DNA of 64,000 nucleotides, from assembly GCA_965658965.1 (NCBI GenBank), contig CBFHVV010000002.1, positions 7,558 to 71,557 on the forward strand. The letters run 5' to 3'. Numbering within the stretch: the first letter of the stretch is position 1; the number at the start of each line of letters is the position of its first letter. Position numbers and translations under genes: made by a program. Shown here one piece after another: positions 14,936 through 23,094 of the stretch. This DNA comes from Croceimicrobium sp965658965. Lineage in GTDB: Bacteria; Bacteroidota; Bacteroidia; Flavobacteriales; Schleiferiaceae. The notes beneath the pieces are model-generated. The model was not told the origin of the DNA, made no database searches, and saw nothing but the letters and a program-made list of their open reading frames with translations.

Positions 14936-17148
14936 TTGTCAAACTTTTGAAGAAGGATAGGAAACAAAAATAATTGCCCTACTAATGCTGCTAATATAGA
15001 AATGCTAGTCAGAATCCCGAAGTATAGAACGGTTTTTAGATCACCGAGTAGCATTAAAAAGTAGCCAGCAAAGAGTACAGTAGAACTAAGAATTATCGCT
15101 TTGCCCACATGGCTGATGGTGGCTCTGCGTGCAAACATGGTACTGCGGCCTTTATTACGCAAGCGTCGGTATTGATACGCAAAATGCATGGTGTCATCTA
15201 TCGAAAAACTAAGAACAATACTAGCAATGGAAGCGGTGGCGGTATCGAGGTTAATGCCTAAAAAGCCCATACAGCCTAGCATGGTGATAATTGGAAAAAA
15301 GTTGGGGAGCAAACTAAGCAGGGCTAGTTTGAAATCGCGCAAGAATAAGTAGAGTAAAATGAATATTAGCACCACCGCTAGAGAGAAGCTTTTTACTTGA
15401 CTTTCGGTAACGTAATTAACAATACCTGCATAAAGGCTTTGGTATCCACTAGCCTTTACCTCTGCTAAGTCGCTGAAATTGCGATCCGCAATCTCTTGAA
15501 TGGTATCCATTATTGCCCCTAGCTCTCCAGCTGTTACAATTTCTCCCGCAATATTTATTCGTCCTAATTGGAAACTAGTATCCGTAAAATTGCGCAATAG
15601 TGCAGGATTTAATACTTCAGTGTATTCGGTAACTTTTCTAATTATACCTGCCTTTTCGAAACCTCTACGCCAGTCTTCTTTATATCGCTGCACAAAAGCG
15701 GCACGGTATATATCATTTAAACCGTTTATGGAACCGATATAGGTTTTTTGGGAGAGTTCATCTTCAAAACCCTGCATAGCTTTTAGCGGGTCGGGACTAT
15801 TTGTTTTAAGACCTTCTTTCACTGCGATTAGATATTCTAAGGGCATATAAGGGCCTAATAAGCCCTCAATTTGAGCATTATCTTTTTGAACCCAGTGATT
15901 ATCGGGTAAATAGCCTAAACTATCGGTATCAACTTTAATTTGGGAGAGTCCAATAAGGCCAATTAAACTAATAGCGGTAAATGTTAAGAGCAATTTTTGC
16001 GGGTTTTTCTCACTTAGGCGTAATATTCCCAAAAGTTGCCGCTTGCTGATTAAAGCACGAGAGCTAAGCTTTTTACTGGGTGCCAATAAAAGCAAAGCAA
16101 AAAGAAAGGAGAAAAGTAAGCCCAGTGCTATTCCCAAGGCTGTATAAATACCAAAGCTTACTAGTATTTTAACAGGACTAAGGCTCAGAGAAATAAAGCC
16201 TGCCATGGTAGTGAGGCTAGTAAAAAGGCATGGCCACCAAACGGATTTCAAAGCTTTAATCTTATCCTCAATAGGCGATTTGCCAGCATTTATGCTCTGA
16301 TATTCATTAAGAATGTGCATCACATCCATTACACATAAAAGAATGATAATAGCGGGAATTAAGGTGCTAAGTAAATTAAGCTGATGTCCCATGGCACCAT
16401 AAATTGCTAAAGTGAAATAGCTAGCAAAAAGGATAGTAGCTAAAGCAAGAATTACATAGCGTATATTTTTATAGATGAGTAGGAGGACTACGAACATCAA
16501 TAAGTAACCAACCAGTAAAAATCGGCTAAACTCTTTTTCCGAAAGATCATTTAAGGCTTCGAATATTACGCCTACCCCGCCAAAATAAGACTCCTTGTCG
16601 CTTAAATACTCATCTGCAAAAGCATAAAGGTCCTTGAGTATCGCTTTGCGCTTGAGGCCAAAGTCGGCACTGTTTTTTAGGTAGATAATAAACTTGCTAG
16701 CTTTCAGATTGGGATCGAAAAACTGTTCTTTGAGAAAGGGGTAATCCTTGAGTTTTTGACGAATTTGTTCTTCCTGCACATCTGCCCCGAGCAAGGAAGT
16801 ACTTTGGATAAAACCATTTTTAAGGCTGGGGACGATAGCGTTATGAGCGCTGAAAACTTGAGCAACATCGGGATGATTTTCACAGGCTTCGGCAAAGGCT
16901 GTTAGAGCGGTAATATTTTTTTTTGAAAATAGATTGTCACTTGGCTCGAAGAGTACTAAAACAATTTCATCATTCCCGAAATTGTCGAGAAACTGATGGT
17001 AAGACTCTAGTGCGGGGTCGCCCTCAATAAACCAGCCGGTTAGGCTATTATCTACTTGTACCGCTTTTTGCAGATGAGGAAAAAGGAAGTAAGCGCCTAA
17101 AAATGAAAGTGCTAGGAGGAAGTAGCGTAGGCGGTAGAATAGTTTCAT
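14932..17148 (-). CDS. RND/MMPL family membrane transport protein (HAE-3-like)
   Basis: A 738-residue RND protein with two repeats of one helix, one large extracytoplasmic loop and five helices. The second repeat has VVLIFILLYLFLRDFKLALL and ILSFSIDDTMHFAYQYRR, the acidic transmembrane pair typical of MMPL proteins. It is shorter than tripartite AcrB-type pumps and no membrane fusion protein or TolC gene is adjacent. It more likely moves a lipid or hydrophobic compound between membranes, which is inference. A second, related gene lies at 42074-44452. Confidence 0.85.
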   Translation of the reverse strand: MKLFYRLRYFLLALSFLGAYFLFPHLQKAVQVDNSLTGWFIEGDPALESYHQFLDNFGNDEIVLVLFEPSDNLFSKKNITALTAFAEACENHPDVAQVFSAHNAIVPSLKNGFIQSTSLLGADVQEEQIRQKLKDYPFLKEQFFDPNLKASKFIIYLKNSADFGLKRKAILKDLYAFADEYLSDKESYFGGVGVIFEALNDLSEKEFSRFLLVGYLLMFVVLLLIYKNIRYVILALATILFASYFTLAIYGAMGHQLNLLSTLIPAIIILLCVMDVMHILNEYQSINAGKSPIEDKIKALKSVWWPCLFTSLTTMAGFISLSLSPVKILVSFGIYTALGIALGLLFSFLFALLLLAPSKKLSSRALISKRQLLGILRLSEKNPQKLLLTFTAISLIGLIGLSQIKVDTDSLGYLPDNHWVQKDNAQIEGLLGPYMPLEYLIAVKEGLKTNSPDPLKAMQGFEDELSQKTYIGSINGLNDIYRAAFVQRYKEDWRRGFEKAGIIRKVTEYTEVLNPALLRNFTDTSFQLGRINIAGEIVTAGELGAIMDTIQEIADRNFSDLAEVKASGYQSLYAGIVNYVTESQVKSFSLAVVLIFILLYLFLRDFKLALLSLLPNFFPIITMLGCMGFLGINLDTATASIASIVLSFSIDDTMHFAYQYRRLRNKGRSTMFARRATISHVGKAIILSSTVLFAGYFLMLLGDLKTVLYFGILTSISILAALVGQLFLFPILLQKFDK

Positions 17149-17150
17149 GC

Positions 17151-18566
17151 TTATCTCATTATCCAGCGAATAGCCTTGTAAATGGCAGGTCCAAAGGGAG
17201 GATACTTTTGTTTAAGGTCTAGCCAAGTGGCACTGTGCATAATGGCTTTGGAATGGCTAAAGGTGTTAAAGCCAAATTTACCGTGGTAGTTGCCGATACC
17301 GCTGTTTCCCACACCTCCAAAGGGTAAATTAGGATTAGCCAGATGGATTACGGTATTGTTAATGGCTCCACCGCCAAAGGGAATTTCACGGCAAAGCTGC
17401 TTTATTAATTTGCGGTTTTCACTAAAATGGTAATAGGCTAAAGGCTTGGGGTTTTCCGCAATAATTTCTAGGATGTCGCTGGTGAAATCGAAAGGGATAA
17501 TAGGTAAGATTGGGCCAAATATTTCTTCTTGCATTAAGGCTGAATCGCGACTAGGATTTAGTATTAGAGTCGGTGCTATTTTTAATTCTTCGCGATTGCT
17601 TTCTCCTCCAAAATAAATTTCTTCATTTTCTAAATAGGCAGTGAGACGATCAAATTGAGCTTCGTTTACAATTCTGCCATAGTCCTCACTAGCGAAGGCT
17701 GACTCACCGTAAAACTCTAAGATGGTACTTTTTAAATGATCTAAAAACTCGTTTAACACACTGCGCTCCACTAATAGGTAATCGGGGGCAACGCAAGTTT
17801 GGCCGGCGTTTAGCCACTTACCAAAGGCAATACGGTTGGCGGCTGTTTTTAACTTGGCACTAGCATCTACAATGGCGGGGCTTTTTCCTCCTAATTCTAG
17901 GGTGCAAGGCATTAGCTTTTTTGCGCAGGCTTGTGCAATAATGCGGCCTACAGCTACACTGCCTGTGAAAAAAACATGTCCAAATCGATAATTCTCCAAT
18001 AAATGGGAGACTACGGTTTTTCCTGAGCCTTGCACGACACATATTATCTCGGTGTCAAAATTTTCATGCAGCACTTTCTCTAAAAGGGAGGAGGTAGCTA
18101 GGCTTTGCTCCGGAGCTTTTATTATACAATTGTTTCCAGCGGCAATAGCGGCAATTAATGGACCAATTACCAATTGGAAGGGGTAATTCCAAGGGGCAAT
18201 GATCAAACAATTTCCTTTCGCTTCGGCCTGAATATAGCTTCTCGACGGCCAGCTTACTAATGGTGAGTGAACCCTTTTAGGTCGGGCCCAAGATTTAACC
18301 TTGGCAATGGCTTGATTGAGCTCTTCGTAAATAAAACCTATCTCTGATGCATAGGCTTCAAAAGGACTTTTACCTAAATCTTTATGAAGGGCTTCAATAA
18401 ACTCTTCTTCATTATCTTGAATAAGCTGTTTTAGCTTTTTTAGAATGCTAATTCTTCGCTCAACCTTGCTTAGGCCATGCATCGCAAAAAAGTCCTGTTG
18501 GCTTTTAACAAGCTCAGCAAGTTGTTCAAAGCTAAAATTTGATTCTAATTCTCGATTGGTGGTCAT
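17151..18566 (-). CDS. Aldehyde dehydrogenase family protein
   Basis: A 471-residue NAD(P)-dependent aldehyde dehydrogenase, closest by motif to the short class 3 (ALDH3) type. Visible are IIAPWNYPFQL, FTGSVAVG, the glutamate motif LELGGKSP and the catalytic cysteine in NAGQTCVAPDYLLV. The C-terminal NLPFGGVGNSGIGNYHG matches class 3 enzymes. Such enzymes oxidise medium or long-chain aldehydes. It lies 2 bp upstream of the RND gene in one operon, which hints at lipid-related chemistry. Confidence 0.9.
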   Translation of the reverse strand: MTTNRELESNFSFEQLAELVKSQQDFFAMHGLSKVERRISILKKLKQLIQDNEEEFIEALHKDLGKSPFEAYASEIGFIYEELNQAIAKVKSWARPKRVHSPLVSWPSRSYIQAEAKGNCLIIAPWNYPFQLVIGPLIAAIAAGNNCIIKAPEQSLATSSLLEKVLHENFDTEIICVVQGSGKTVVSHLLENYRFGHVFFTGSVAVGRIIAQACAKKLMPCTLELGGKSPAIVDASAKLKTAANRIAFGKWLNAGQTCVAPDYLLVERSVLNEFLDHLKSTILEFYGESAFASEDYGRIVNEAQFDRLTAYLENEEIYFGGESNREELKIAPTLILNPSRDSALMQEEIFGPILPIIPFDFTSDILEIIAENPKPLAYYHFSENRKLIKQLCREIPFGGGAINNTVIHLANPNLPFGGVGNSGIGNYHGKFGFNTFSHSKAIMHSATWLDLKQKYPPFGPAIYKAIRWIMR

Positions 18567-18623
18567 GCAGAAAGAAGTTTAGGAGTCTAAATTAAAACTC
18601 AAAAATCAAACAAGCTTTAGCCC

Positions 18624-19277
18624 TTACTTGTTTTTCTTCTTTTTGCTTTTCTTGCTAGCCTTAAAATATTCTTCAAAACGGCGGTAGGTGAAATAGTTTT
18701 TTTCCTTTTTCGATTTTTTAGGAAGCAGCAGGCTTGTATCTGCGGATAAATTATCTTCCTTTTCTAAGGAGAAGAAATGCACCTTGGGAGCTTTGTCATT
18801 CTTTTGCAATCGCTTGCTTAGTCTAGCAATTTGCTCCTTAAAGTTAGCCCCTTCTTCGGCGGTAACAGTTAATTTTCCTTTGCTAAAAACGCCACAAGAT
18901 TGAAGAATAAAACGGGTGGTATTTTCATCGAGATGACTAATGATGGCGTACTTCCAACCTTTTTGCTTCTCAATTTCACCAAATAAGCTTTGCACTCCGG
19001 GTCGGATTTCAAAAAGGTCATCGTCCGATAAAAAGAGCTTTTTTACCTTTTTACTAAAGTGCTTGATTAAGATATCGAGCGATTCGTCTTCTAGTTGTTT
19101 TTCTGTCTCGCTCAGGTAATAGTCTTTGAAGGCCTGTAAGATATTGAGATCTTGTGGGAAAGGCTCACGATCCTTAGCTTTTAAGCCGCTCTCTGCTAAT
19201 GCCTCGTGCATGCATTTTTCAATCTCCTGGTGAGGAAACCGAGCGACGGCATTCAGGCTAAAAACTATTAGATTCAT
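18624..19277 (-). CDS. HAD-fold protein lacking catalytic aspartates (probable pseudoenzyme)
   Basis: A 217-residue protein whose architecture follows the HAD phosphatase fold but without the catalytic residues. Strand 1 reads LIVFSLNAV where active enzymes have FDLDGT, so both aspartates are replaced (Ser and Asn). A helical cap region follows (about 20-90). RPGVQSLFGEIEKQKGWKYA then IISHLDE matches motif II, and VHFFSLEKEDN stands where GDxxxD is expected. The C-terminal 30 residues are very lysine-rich and could bind nucleic acid or membrane. Function unknown. The HAD assignment is by eye and needs a profile search. Confidence 0.55.
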   Translation of the reverse strand: MNLIVFSLNAVARFPHQEIEKCMHEALAESGLKAKDREPFPQDLNILQAFKDYYLSETEKQLEDESLDILIKHFSKKVKKLFLSDDDLFEIRPGVQSLFGEIEKQKGWKYAIISHLDENTTRFILQSCGVFSKGKLTVTAEEGANFKEQIARLSKRLQKNDKAPKVHFFSLEKEDNLSADTSLLLPKKSKKEKNYFTYRRFEEYFKASKKSKKKKNK

Positions 19278-19355
19278 TTTTTCTCCCCAACTAATGAGGC
19301 TCCAAAATTAACCAAATATTACCCATATATTAAACTTGGAATAATTGAATTCTCC

Positions 19356-20573
19356 TTATTTAATAATCTCGGTGTTTATGTTAGTGCCACGCTCTAAGGT
19401 TTTGTGCACGGGGCATTTATCTGCAATACTTAAAATACGCTTCTTCTGCTTTTCGTCTAAAGGGCCTTGCAAGCTTATTTTTCTTTCAAAAAGGCCTTTC
19501 TTGGCATCGCCCGAAACGCAATCTTTAGCATCACTGGCATGATCGTGATTATAATTCACCTCTACCTTCGCTCCTTCAAGCGGGAAGTCTTTATGGCGCG
19601 CATAAAGTTGCATCGTCATTGCGGTGCAGGCTGCCAAACCTGCGGCCACTAAGTCATAGGGGCTTGGTCCTAAATTTTGACCGCCCATTTCTTCTGGTTC
19701 ATCGGCGATAAAGCCAAAGTCGTTGGCCGAAATGCGGGTTACAAAAGCTTCTTCATCTATTTGCGCTACTACCTGACTGCTGCTTTTAAGGCTTTTAAAT
19801 TCCTCTTGATGTTCTATGTAGCGGTTGGCCCAAGAAGCAATAAGTTGGCCTACATACTCCGAATCGGAAGCTCTGCTTAGCAGGTGATCCGCTCCGTCTA
19901 AGGATACATAACTTTTTGGGTGATGCGCAGCTTCATATATTTCACGTGCATTTTCAATTCCTACAATCTTGTCTTGAGGCGAATGCAGCACTAACAATGA
20001 CTTTTTACGCCATTTACCTATGTTCTTCTGTACCGTATGCTCGTCTAAATCTTGTAAAAATTGCTTTTGTATAACAAAGGGGCGTCCTCCAATATTTACT
20101 TCGGCATCTCCTTCTTCTCGGATAGTGGATATTTGTTTGCCAAAGAGATTTTTAACATGCTCAGCTTCCGAGGGAGCTCCGATAGTAGCAACGGCTTTTA
20201 CGCTCTCTATTTTATCGGCAACCATTAAAACTGCAGAACCTCCTAATGAATGCCCAATAAGAATATCGGGAGACATATTATTGTCTGCCATATAAGCAGC
20301 GGCAGCGAGTAAATCGTTGAGGTTGGTGCTAAAGTTTGTGGCTTCGAAATCCCCTTCCGATTGCCCCAGTCCCGTGAAATCGAAACGTAAAACGGCAATG
20401 TTTTTCTGATTGAGGCTTTCCGATAAATTACGCACGGCTTTTAGGTCTTTACCGCAAGTAAAGCAATGAGCAAATAAAGCATAGGCTTTTATTCGTTGAC
20501 CCACAGGTTTTTGAAGTTCAGCACTTAGTTGTAAACCCTCTTTATTCTTAAAGTATATTTTTTCGGCTCTCAT
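19356..20573 (-). CDS. Bifunctional alpha/beta hydrolase - OsmC family protein
   Basis: A 405-residue fusion. Residues 1-250 form a serine alpha/beta hydrolase with the nucleophile elbow GHSLGG, the acid in SPQDKIVG and histidine in GADHLL. Residues about 270-405 form an OsmC domain with the redox cysteines in LAACTAMT and DKCPVHKTL, suggesting peroxide or hydroperoxide reduction. This fusion is known from several bacterial groups; its physiological substrate is not established. It is probably monocistronic or joined with the upstream flavoprotein (12-bp gap). Confidence 0.9.
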   Translation of the reverse strand: MRAEKIYFKNKEGLQLSAELQKPVGQRIKAYALFAHCFTCGKDLKAVRNLSESLNQKNIAVLRFDFTGLGQSEGDFEATNFSTNLNDLLAAAAYMADNNMSPDILIGHSLGGSAVLMVADKIESVKAVATIGAPSEAEHVKNLFGKQISTIREEGDAEVNIGGRPFVIQKQFLQDLDEHTVQKNIGKWRKKSLLVLHSPQDKIVGIENAREIYEAAHHPKSYVSLDGADHLLSRASDSEYVGQLIASWANRYIEHQEEFKSLKSSSQVVAQIDEEAFVTRISANDFGFIADEPEEMGGQNLGPSPYDLVAAGLAACTAMTMQLYARHKDFPLEGAKVEVNYNHDHASDAKDCVSGDAKKGLFERKISLQGPLDEKQKKRILSIADKCPVHKTLERGTNINTEIIK

Positions 20574-20585
20574 AGTTTGATAATT

Positions 20586-21770
20586 TTAAACCCAGCGCAA
20601 GAAATCTTGTACCATACGATCTTTGGCAAAGCGTTTTACCGCGGCAATATTCGCTAGGCTAATCGCACTATTTAGGATACGTGGGTATTTTAGTATGCCC
20701 TGTAAGCTATAAGCGGTGCGCATTTCAGTATGGTAATATTTGTACATATGCTCGTGGTAGGCACTAAAGTCGGGCTTAGATTTGTTTACTTGCACGCGAA
20801 TATGCTCTGAAGCAATGCGAGCGCTCATCATGCCTGGTCCGATGCCTTTACCAGTAAAGGCTTCAATCATTCCGCCGGCATCACCAATTAGTGCATAGCG
20901 ATCGCCTCCAATGGTGCGTTTCGGGGTCATAATAGGAAGCCCCCAACCTTTGGTGCTTTCAAGCGCTTCTGCATTAGCAAACCATGGCGAGATAATAGGA
21001 TTAGTTTCTATAACCTCATTAAACATTTTTTTGAGGTTAATTTTTTTGGCAGCAATAGCGGTACTCATCATGCCTAAGCCAACATTAGCCTCATTTTTGC
21101 TTAAAGGAAAAGCCCAAAAATAACCAGGCAATAATTTGGGATCGAAGAAAAACTCCAAGTGATTTCCGCTGTTGAAGCCCTCTATATTTTTGTAATAGAT
21201 GCGAATAGCGGCAAGTAAGTGCTTTTTCTCACGAAAGTGCTCTAAGCCAAGATGGCGGGTTACAATTGGTTTTTCGCCCTCTGCACCGATAATTACCTTA
21301 CAGTAAATCTCTTTTTCGCCCTGGGCATTTTTTAGAAAGACCTTTACGCCATTAGGCTCTCGTTCTAAGCCAGTTACTTCGGTAGCAGGCCAAAATTCAC
21401 CGCAAGCATTAGGCGGCAATTCATCTATTAAAAACCGATCTAAATCTAATCTGCGGGCGGTATAAAAAGGGGCTACTGGAAATCCATCATTCTTAAAATC
21501 ATAACGAATCTCTTGTCCTTTGGTGCCTTTAAAAGCGAATCCCCAAGAGGGCAGCATGTCGCTTTCGCGGCTAAATTTTTCTAAAAGCTCAGGGCTGATT
21601 CGCTTAAGTACATTTAGTACATCCACGGTAATACCGTCGCCGCAAATTTTATCGCGAGGAAAGGTAGCTTTATCTACCAGAATATGTTCTATTCCTTCTT
21701 TATGTAAAAAATGTGAAAGGGTAGCACCAGCCGGACCGGCTCCTACAATGCATACATCAGTCTTAAGCAT
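20586..21770 (-). CDS. Geranylgeranyl reductase-like FAD-dependent oxidoreductase
   Basis: A 394-residue flavoprotein of the geranylgeranyl reductase/PHBH fold. The N-terminal dinucleotide motif GAGPAGATLSHFL, the DKATFPRDKICGDG motif and the late FAD motif LIGDAGGMIEAFTGKGIGPG are all present. Bacteroidota commonly have such a gene annotated as NAD(P)/FAD-dependent oxidoreductase. Reduction of an isoprenoid double bond is one possible activity, but the substrate cannot be told. It lies 12 bp before the hydrolase-OsmC gene. Confidence 0.85.
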   Translation of the reverse strand: MLKTDVCIVGAGPAGATLSHFLHKEGIEHILVDKATFPRDKICGDGITVDVLNVLKRISPELLEKFSRESDMLPSWGFAFKGTKGQEIRYDFKNDGFPVAPFYTARRLDLDRFLIDELPPNACGEFWPATEVTGLEREPNGVKVFLKNAQGEKEIYCKVIIGAEGEKPIVTRHLGLEHFREKKHLLAAIRIYYKNIEGFNSGNHLEFFFDPKLLPGYFWAFPLSKNEANVGLGMMSTAIAAKKINLKKMFNEVIETNPIISPWFANAEALESTKGWGLPIMTPKRTIGGDRYALIGDAGGMIEAFTGKGIGPGMMSARIASEHIRVQVNKSKPDFSAYHEHMYKYYHTEMRTAYSLQGILKYPRILNSAISLANIAAVKRFAKDRMVQDFLRWV

Positions 21771-21809
21771 AACTTGCCATTGGAAATTGCTGGCAAGATA
21801 CTAAGCCTT

Positions 21810-22250
21810 TTATATAAACATACTTTGCGAAGGCACTAAAAGTTGCCGATAAGCGCCGATGTATCCTAAAAGAGAGCGTTCAATGAGTTTTTTAAAGGAG
21901 GCTTGGCTAGTCATAAAATCGTAACACCTTTTGTCAATAAAGATAGACTCTAGATTTGGGCTAGCAGAAATCACGTCAAAAAGTAATTTTTCTTCTTCTA
22001 AAAAGGCATCAAGGCCCACCATTTGTCCAGAAACTAGTTTAATACTATCAGATCCGGGTATAATTATCTCGGCTTGACCCGATAAAATAAAGTAAAAGCC
22101 TAAAGGAGAGTCGCCTTTTTTAAATAGGTTTTCTCCAGCTCCGTGAAATTGAATAAAGCTACTTTGCATAACGATTTCTTCCAATAATAAATTGGAGACA
22201 TTGAATGGCAGCAAAGCCTTTAATGTTTGGTGTACTTTATTAAAACCCAC
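21810..22250 (-). CDS. Stand-alone cyclic-nucleotide-binding-fold protein (Crp/Fnr-like, no HTH)
   Basis: A 146-residue protein matching the sensor half of Crp/Fnr regulators: FKKGDSPLGFYFILSGQAEI is the beta-roll, followed by SGQMVGLDAFLEEE. It stops at the start of the dimerisation helix, and no helix-turn-helix follows in any frame. The start is GTG at 22250; an in-frame TAA lies six codons upstream. The promoter carries an FNR-like site at class II spacing. It sits just downstream of the full-length fnr gene. It may be an accessory or signalling subunit, but this is speculation. Confidence 0.7.
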   Translation of the reverse strand: MGFNKVHQTLKALLPFNVSNLLLEEIVMQSSFIQFHGAGENLFKKGDSPLGFYFILSGQAEIIIPGSDSIKLVSGQMVGLDAFLEEEKLLFDVISASPNLESIFIDKRCYDFMTSQASFKKLIERSLLGYIGAYRQLLVPSQSMFI

Positions 22251-22270
22251 AATTAGACTAATTTAAGTCA

Positions 22271-22313
22271 CGAAAATAAGTCGGGCTTCAAAAAGTAGAA
22301 ATGATATTTGTCA
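22271..22313 (-). promoter_or_regulatory. FNR-like site and promoter of the stand-alone CNB gene
   Basis: TGATATTTGTCA (22302-22313) has its centre 29.5 bp from TATTTTCG (22278-22271), a one-mismatch -7 element. The predicted start is near 22266, 16 nt before the GTG start. The spacing equals that at hemN, ccoS and ccoI. Confidence 0.6.
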
Positions 22314-22314
22314 G

Positions 22315-23013
22315 CTATTCAAAAATATTGGCGATTTGCCTTAAAGCTACTCCATCAGAAACGGCAATTCGCTTACCCTTACTGCTGATATACCCTTCTT
22401 TCTTTAACTCGGAGATTAAGCGAATTACAGATTCAGTCGCTGTTCCAACCATATTGGCAATTTCTTCTCTAGTAAGACTAATATCTAAATAGCCCTCGTC
22501 ATCTTCTCCAAAGGTAGTACGAAGGATTAGCAGTATCTCAGCTAAACGCTCTTTTACATTTTTCTGTGCAAGGCTAGTTATCATTTTACCTGCTTCTCCC
22601 AGTTCGTGACAAGACATCTTTAATAAATCTAAAGAAAACTTTGGGTTTTCCTCTATCACCTTAAAGAAGGACGATTTAGGAATGTAGCAGGCATAGGTAT
22701 CTTCTAAAGCGGTGGCAGATGCACTTATCGCTTCATCACTTAAAAGGCTGCGATAGCCGATAAGTTCTCCGTTAGTTATAAAGCGTATAATCTGTTCTTT
22801 GCCTTCGGTGCCCATGGTATAAAGTTTAACCTTACCACGATGAATACAATAAACTCCTTGCGGTCGCGCTCCCTCATGAATTATAACCTGGCCTTTTCTA
22901 AAGCTTACGCAGGTTTTAAGGCGGCTTAAATCATCTTTAGCAGAGTCAGGTAAATCACTAAAGGTGCTCTTCTGATGGCTTAAGCACGTTTGACAATGAT
23001 GTGGAGTTTCCAA
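22315..23013 (-). CDS. fnr: Crp/Fnr family oxygen-responsive regulator
   Basis: A 232-residue regulator with Cys7 and Cys10 at the N-terminus and Cys109 in ALEDTYACYIPK, the position of the Fe-S ligand Cys122 of E. coli FNR. The third N-terminal ligand may be Cys35 or Cys56. The beta-roll and dimer helix are followed by a helix-turn-helix (ISLTREEIANMVGTATES, then VIRLISELKKEG). Its recognition helix keeps the Glu and Arg that read TGA in FNR. The start codon is TTG at 23013, since an in-frame TAG lies two codons upstream. It probably controls the palindromes described here. Confidence 0.85.
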   Translation of the reverse strand: METPHHCQTCLSHQKSTFSDLPDSAKDDLSRLKTCVSFRKGQVIIHEGARPQGVYCIHRGKVKLYTMGTEGKEQIIRFITNGELIGYRSLLSDEAISASATALEDTYACYIPKSSFFKVIEENPKFSLDLLKMSCHELGEAGKMITSLAQKNVKERLAEILLILRTTFGEDDEGYLDISLTREEIANMVGTATESVIRLISELKKEGYISSKGKRIAVSDGVALRQIANIFE

Positions 23014-23038
23014 AGACTAGACTGTTTAATTTGAATAT

Positions 23039-23058
23039 CAAATATATGATAAAAGTCA
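23039..23058 (-). promoter_or_regulatory. fnr promoter overlapped by an FNR-like site
   Basis: TATATTTG (23046-23039) is a perfect -7 element 26 bp before the TTG start of fnr. The palindrome TGATAAAAGTCA (23047-23058) directly abuts it on the upstream side, in the -11 to -23 spacer. Occupancy should block polymerase, which predicts autorepression. Confidence 0.55.
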
Positions 23059-23089
23059 TTGCTTGCCAAGTCAATCTCATCCACTTTTG
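23047..23089 (+). promoter_or_regulatory. FNR-like site and ccoI promoter
   Basis: TGATAAAAGTCA at 23047-23058 is followed by CACTTTTG at 23082-23089 (one mismatch to TAnnTTTG), 29.5 bp from centre to first base. The predicted start near 23094 lies at the ATG of ccoI, so the message would be nearly leaderless. Confidence 0.6.
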
Positions 23090-23094
23090 CCAAT

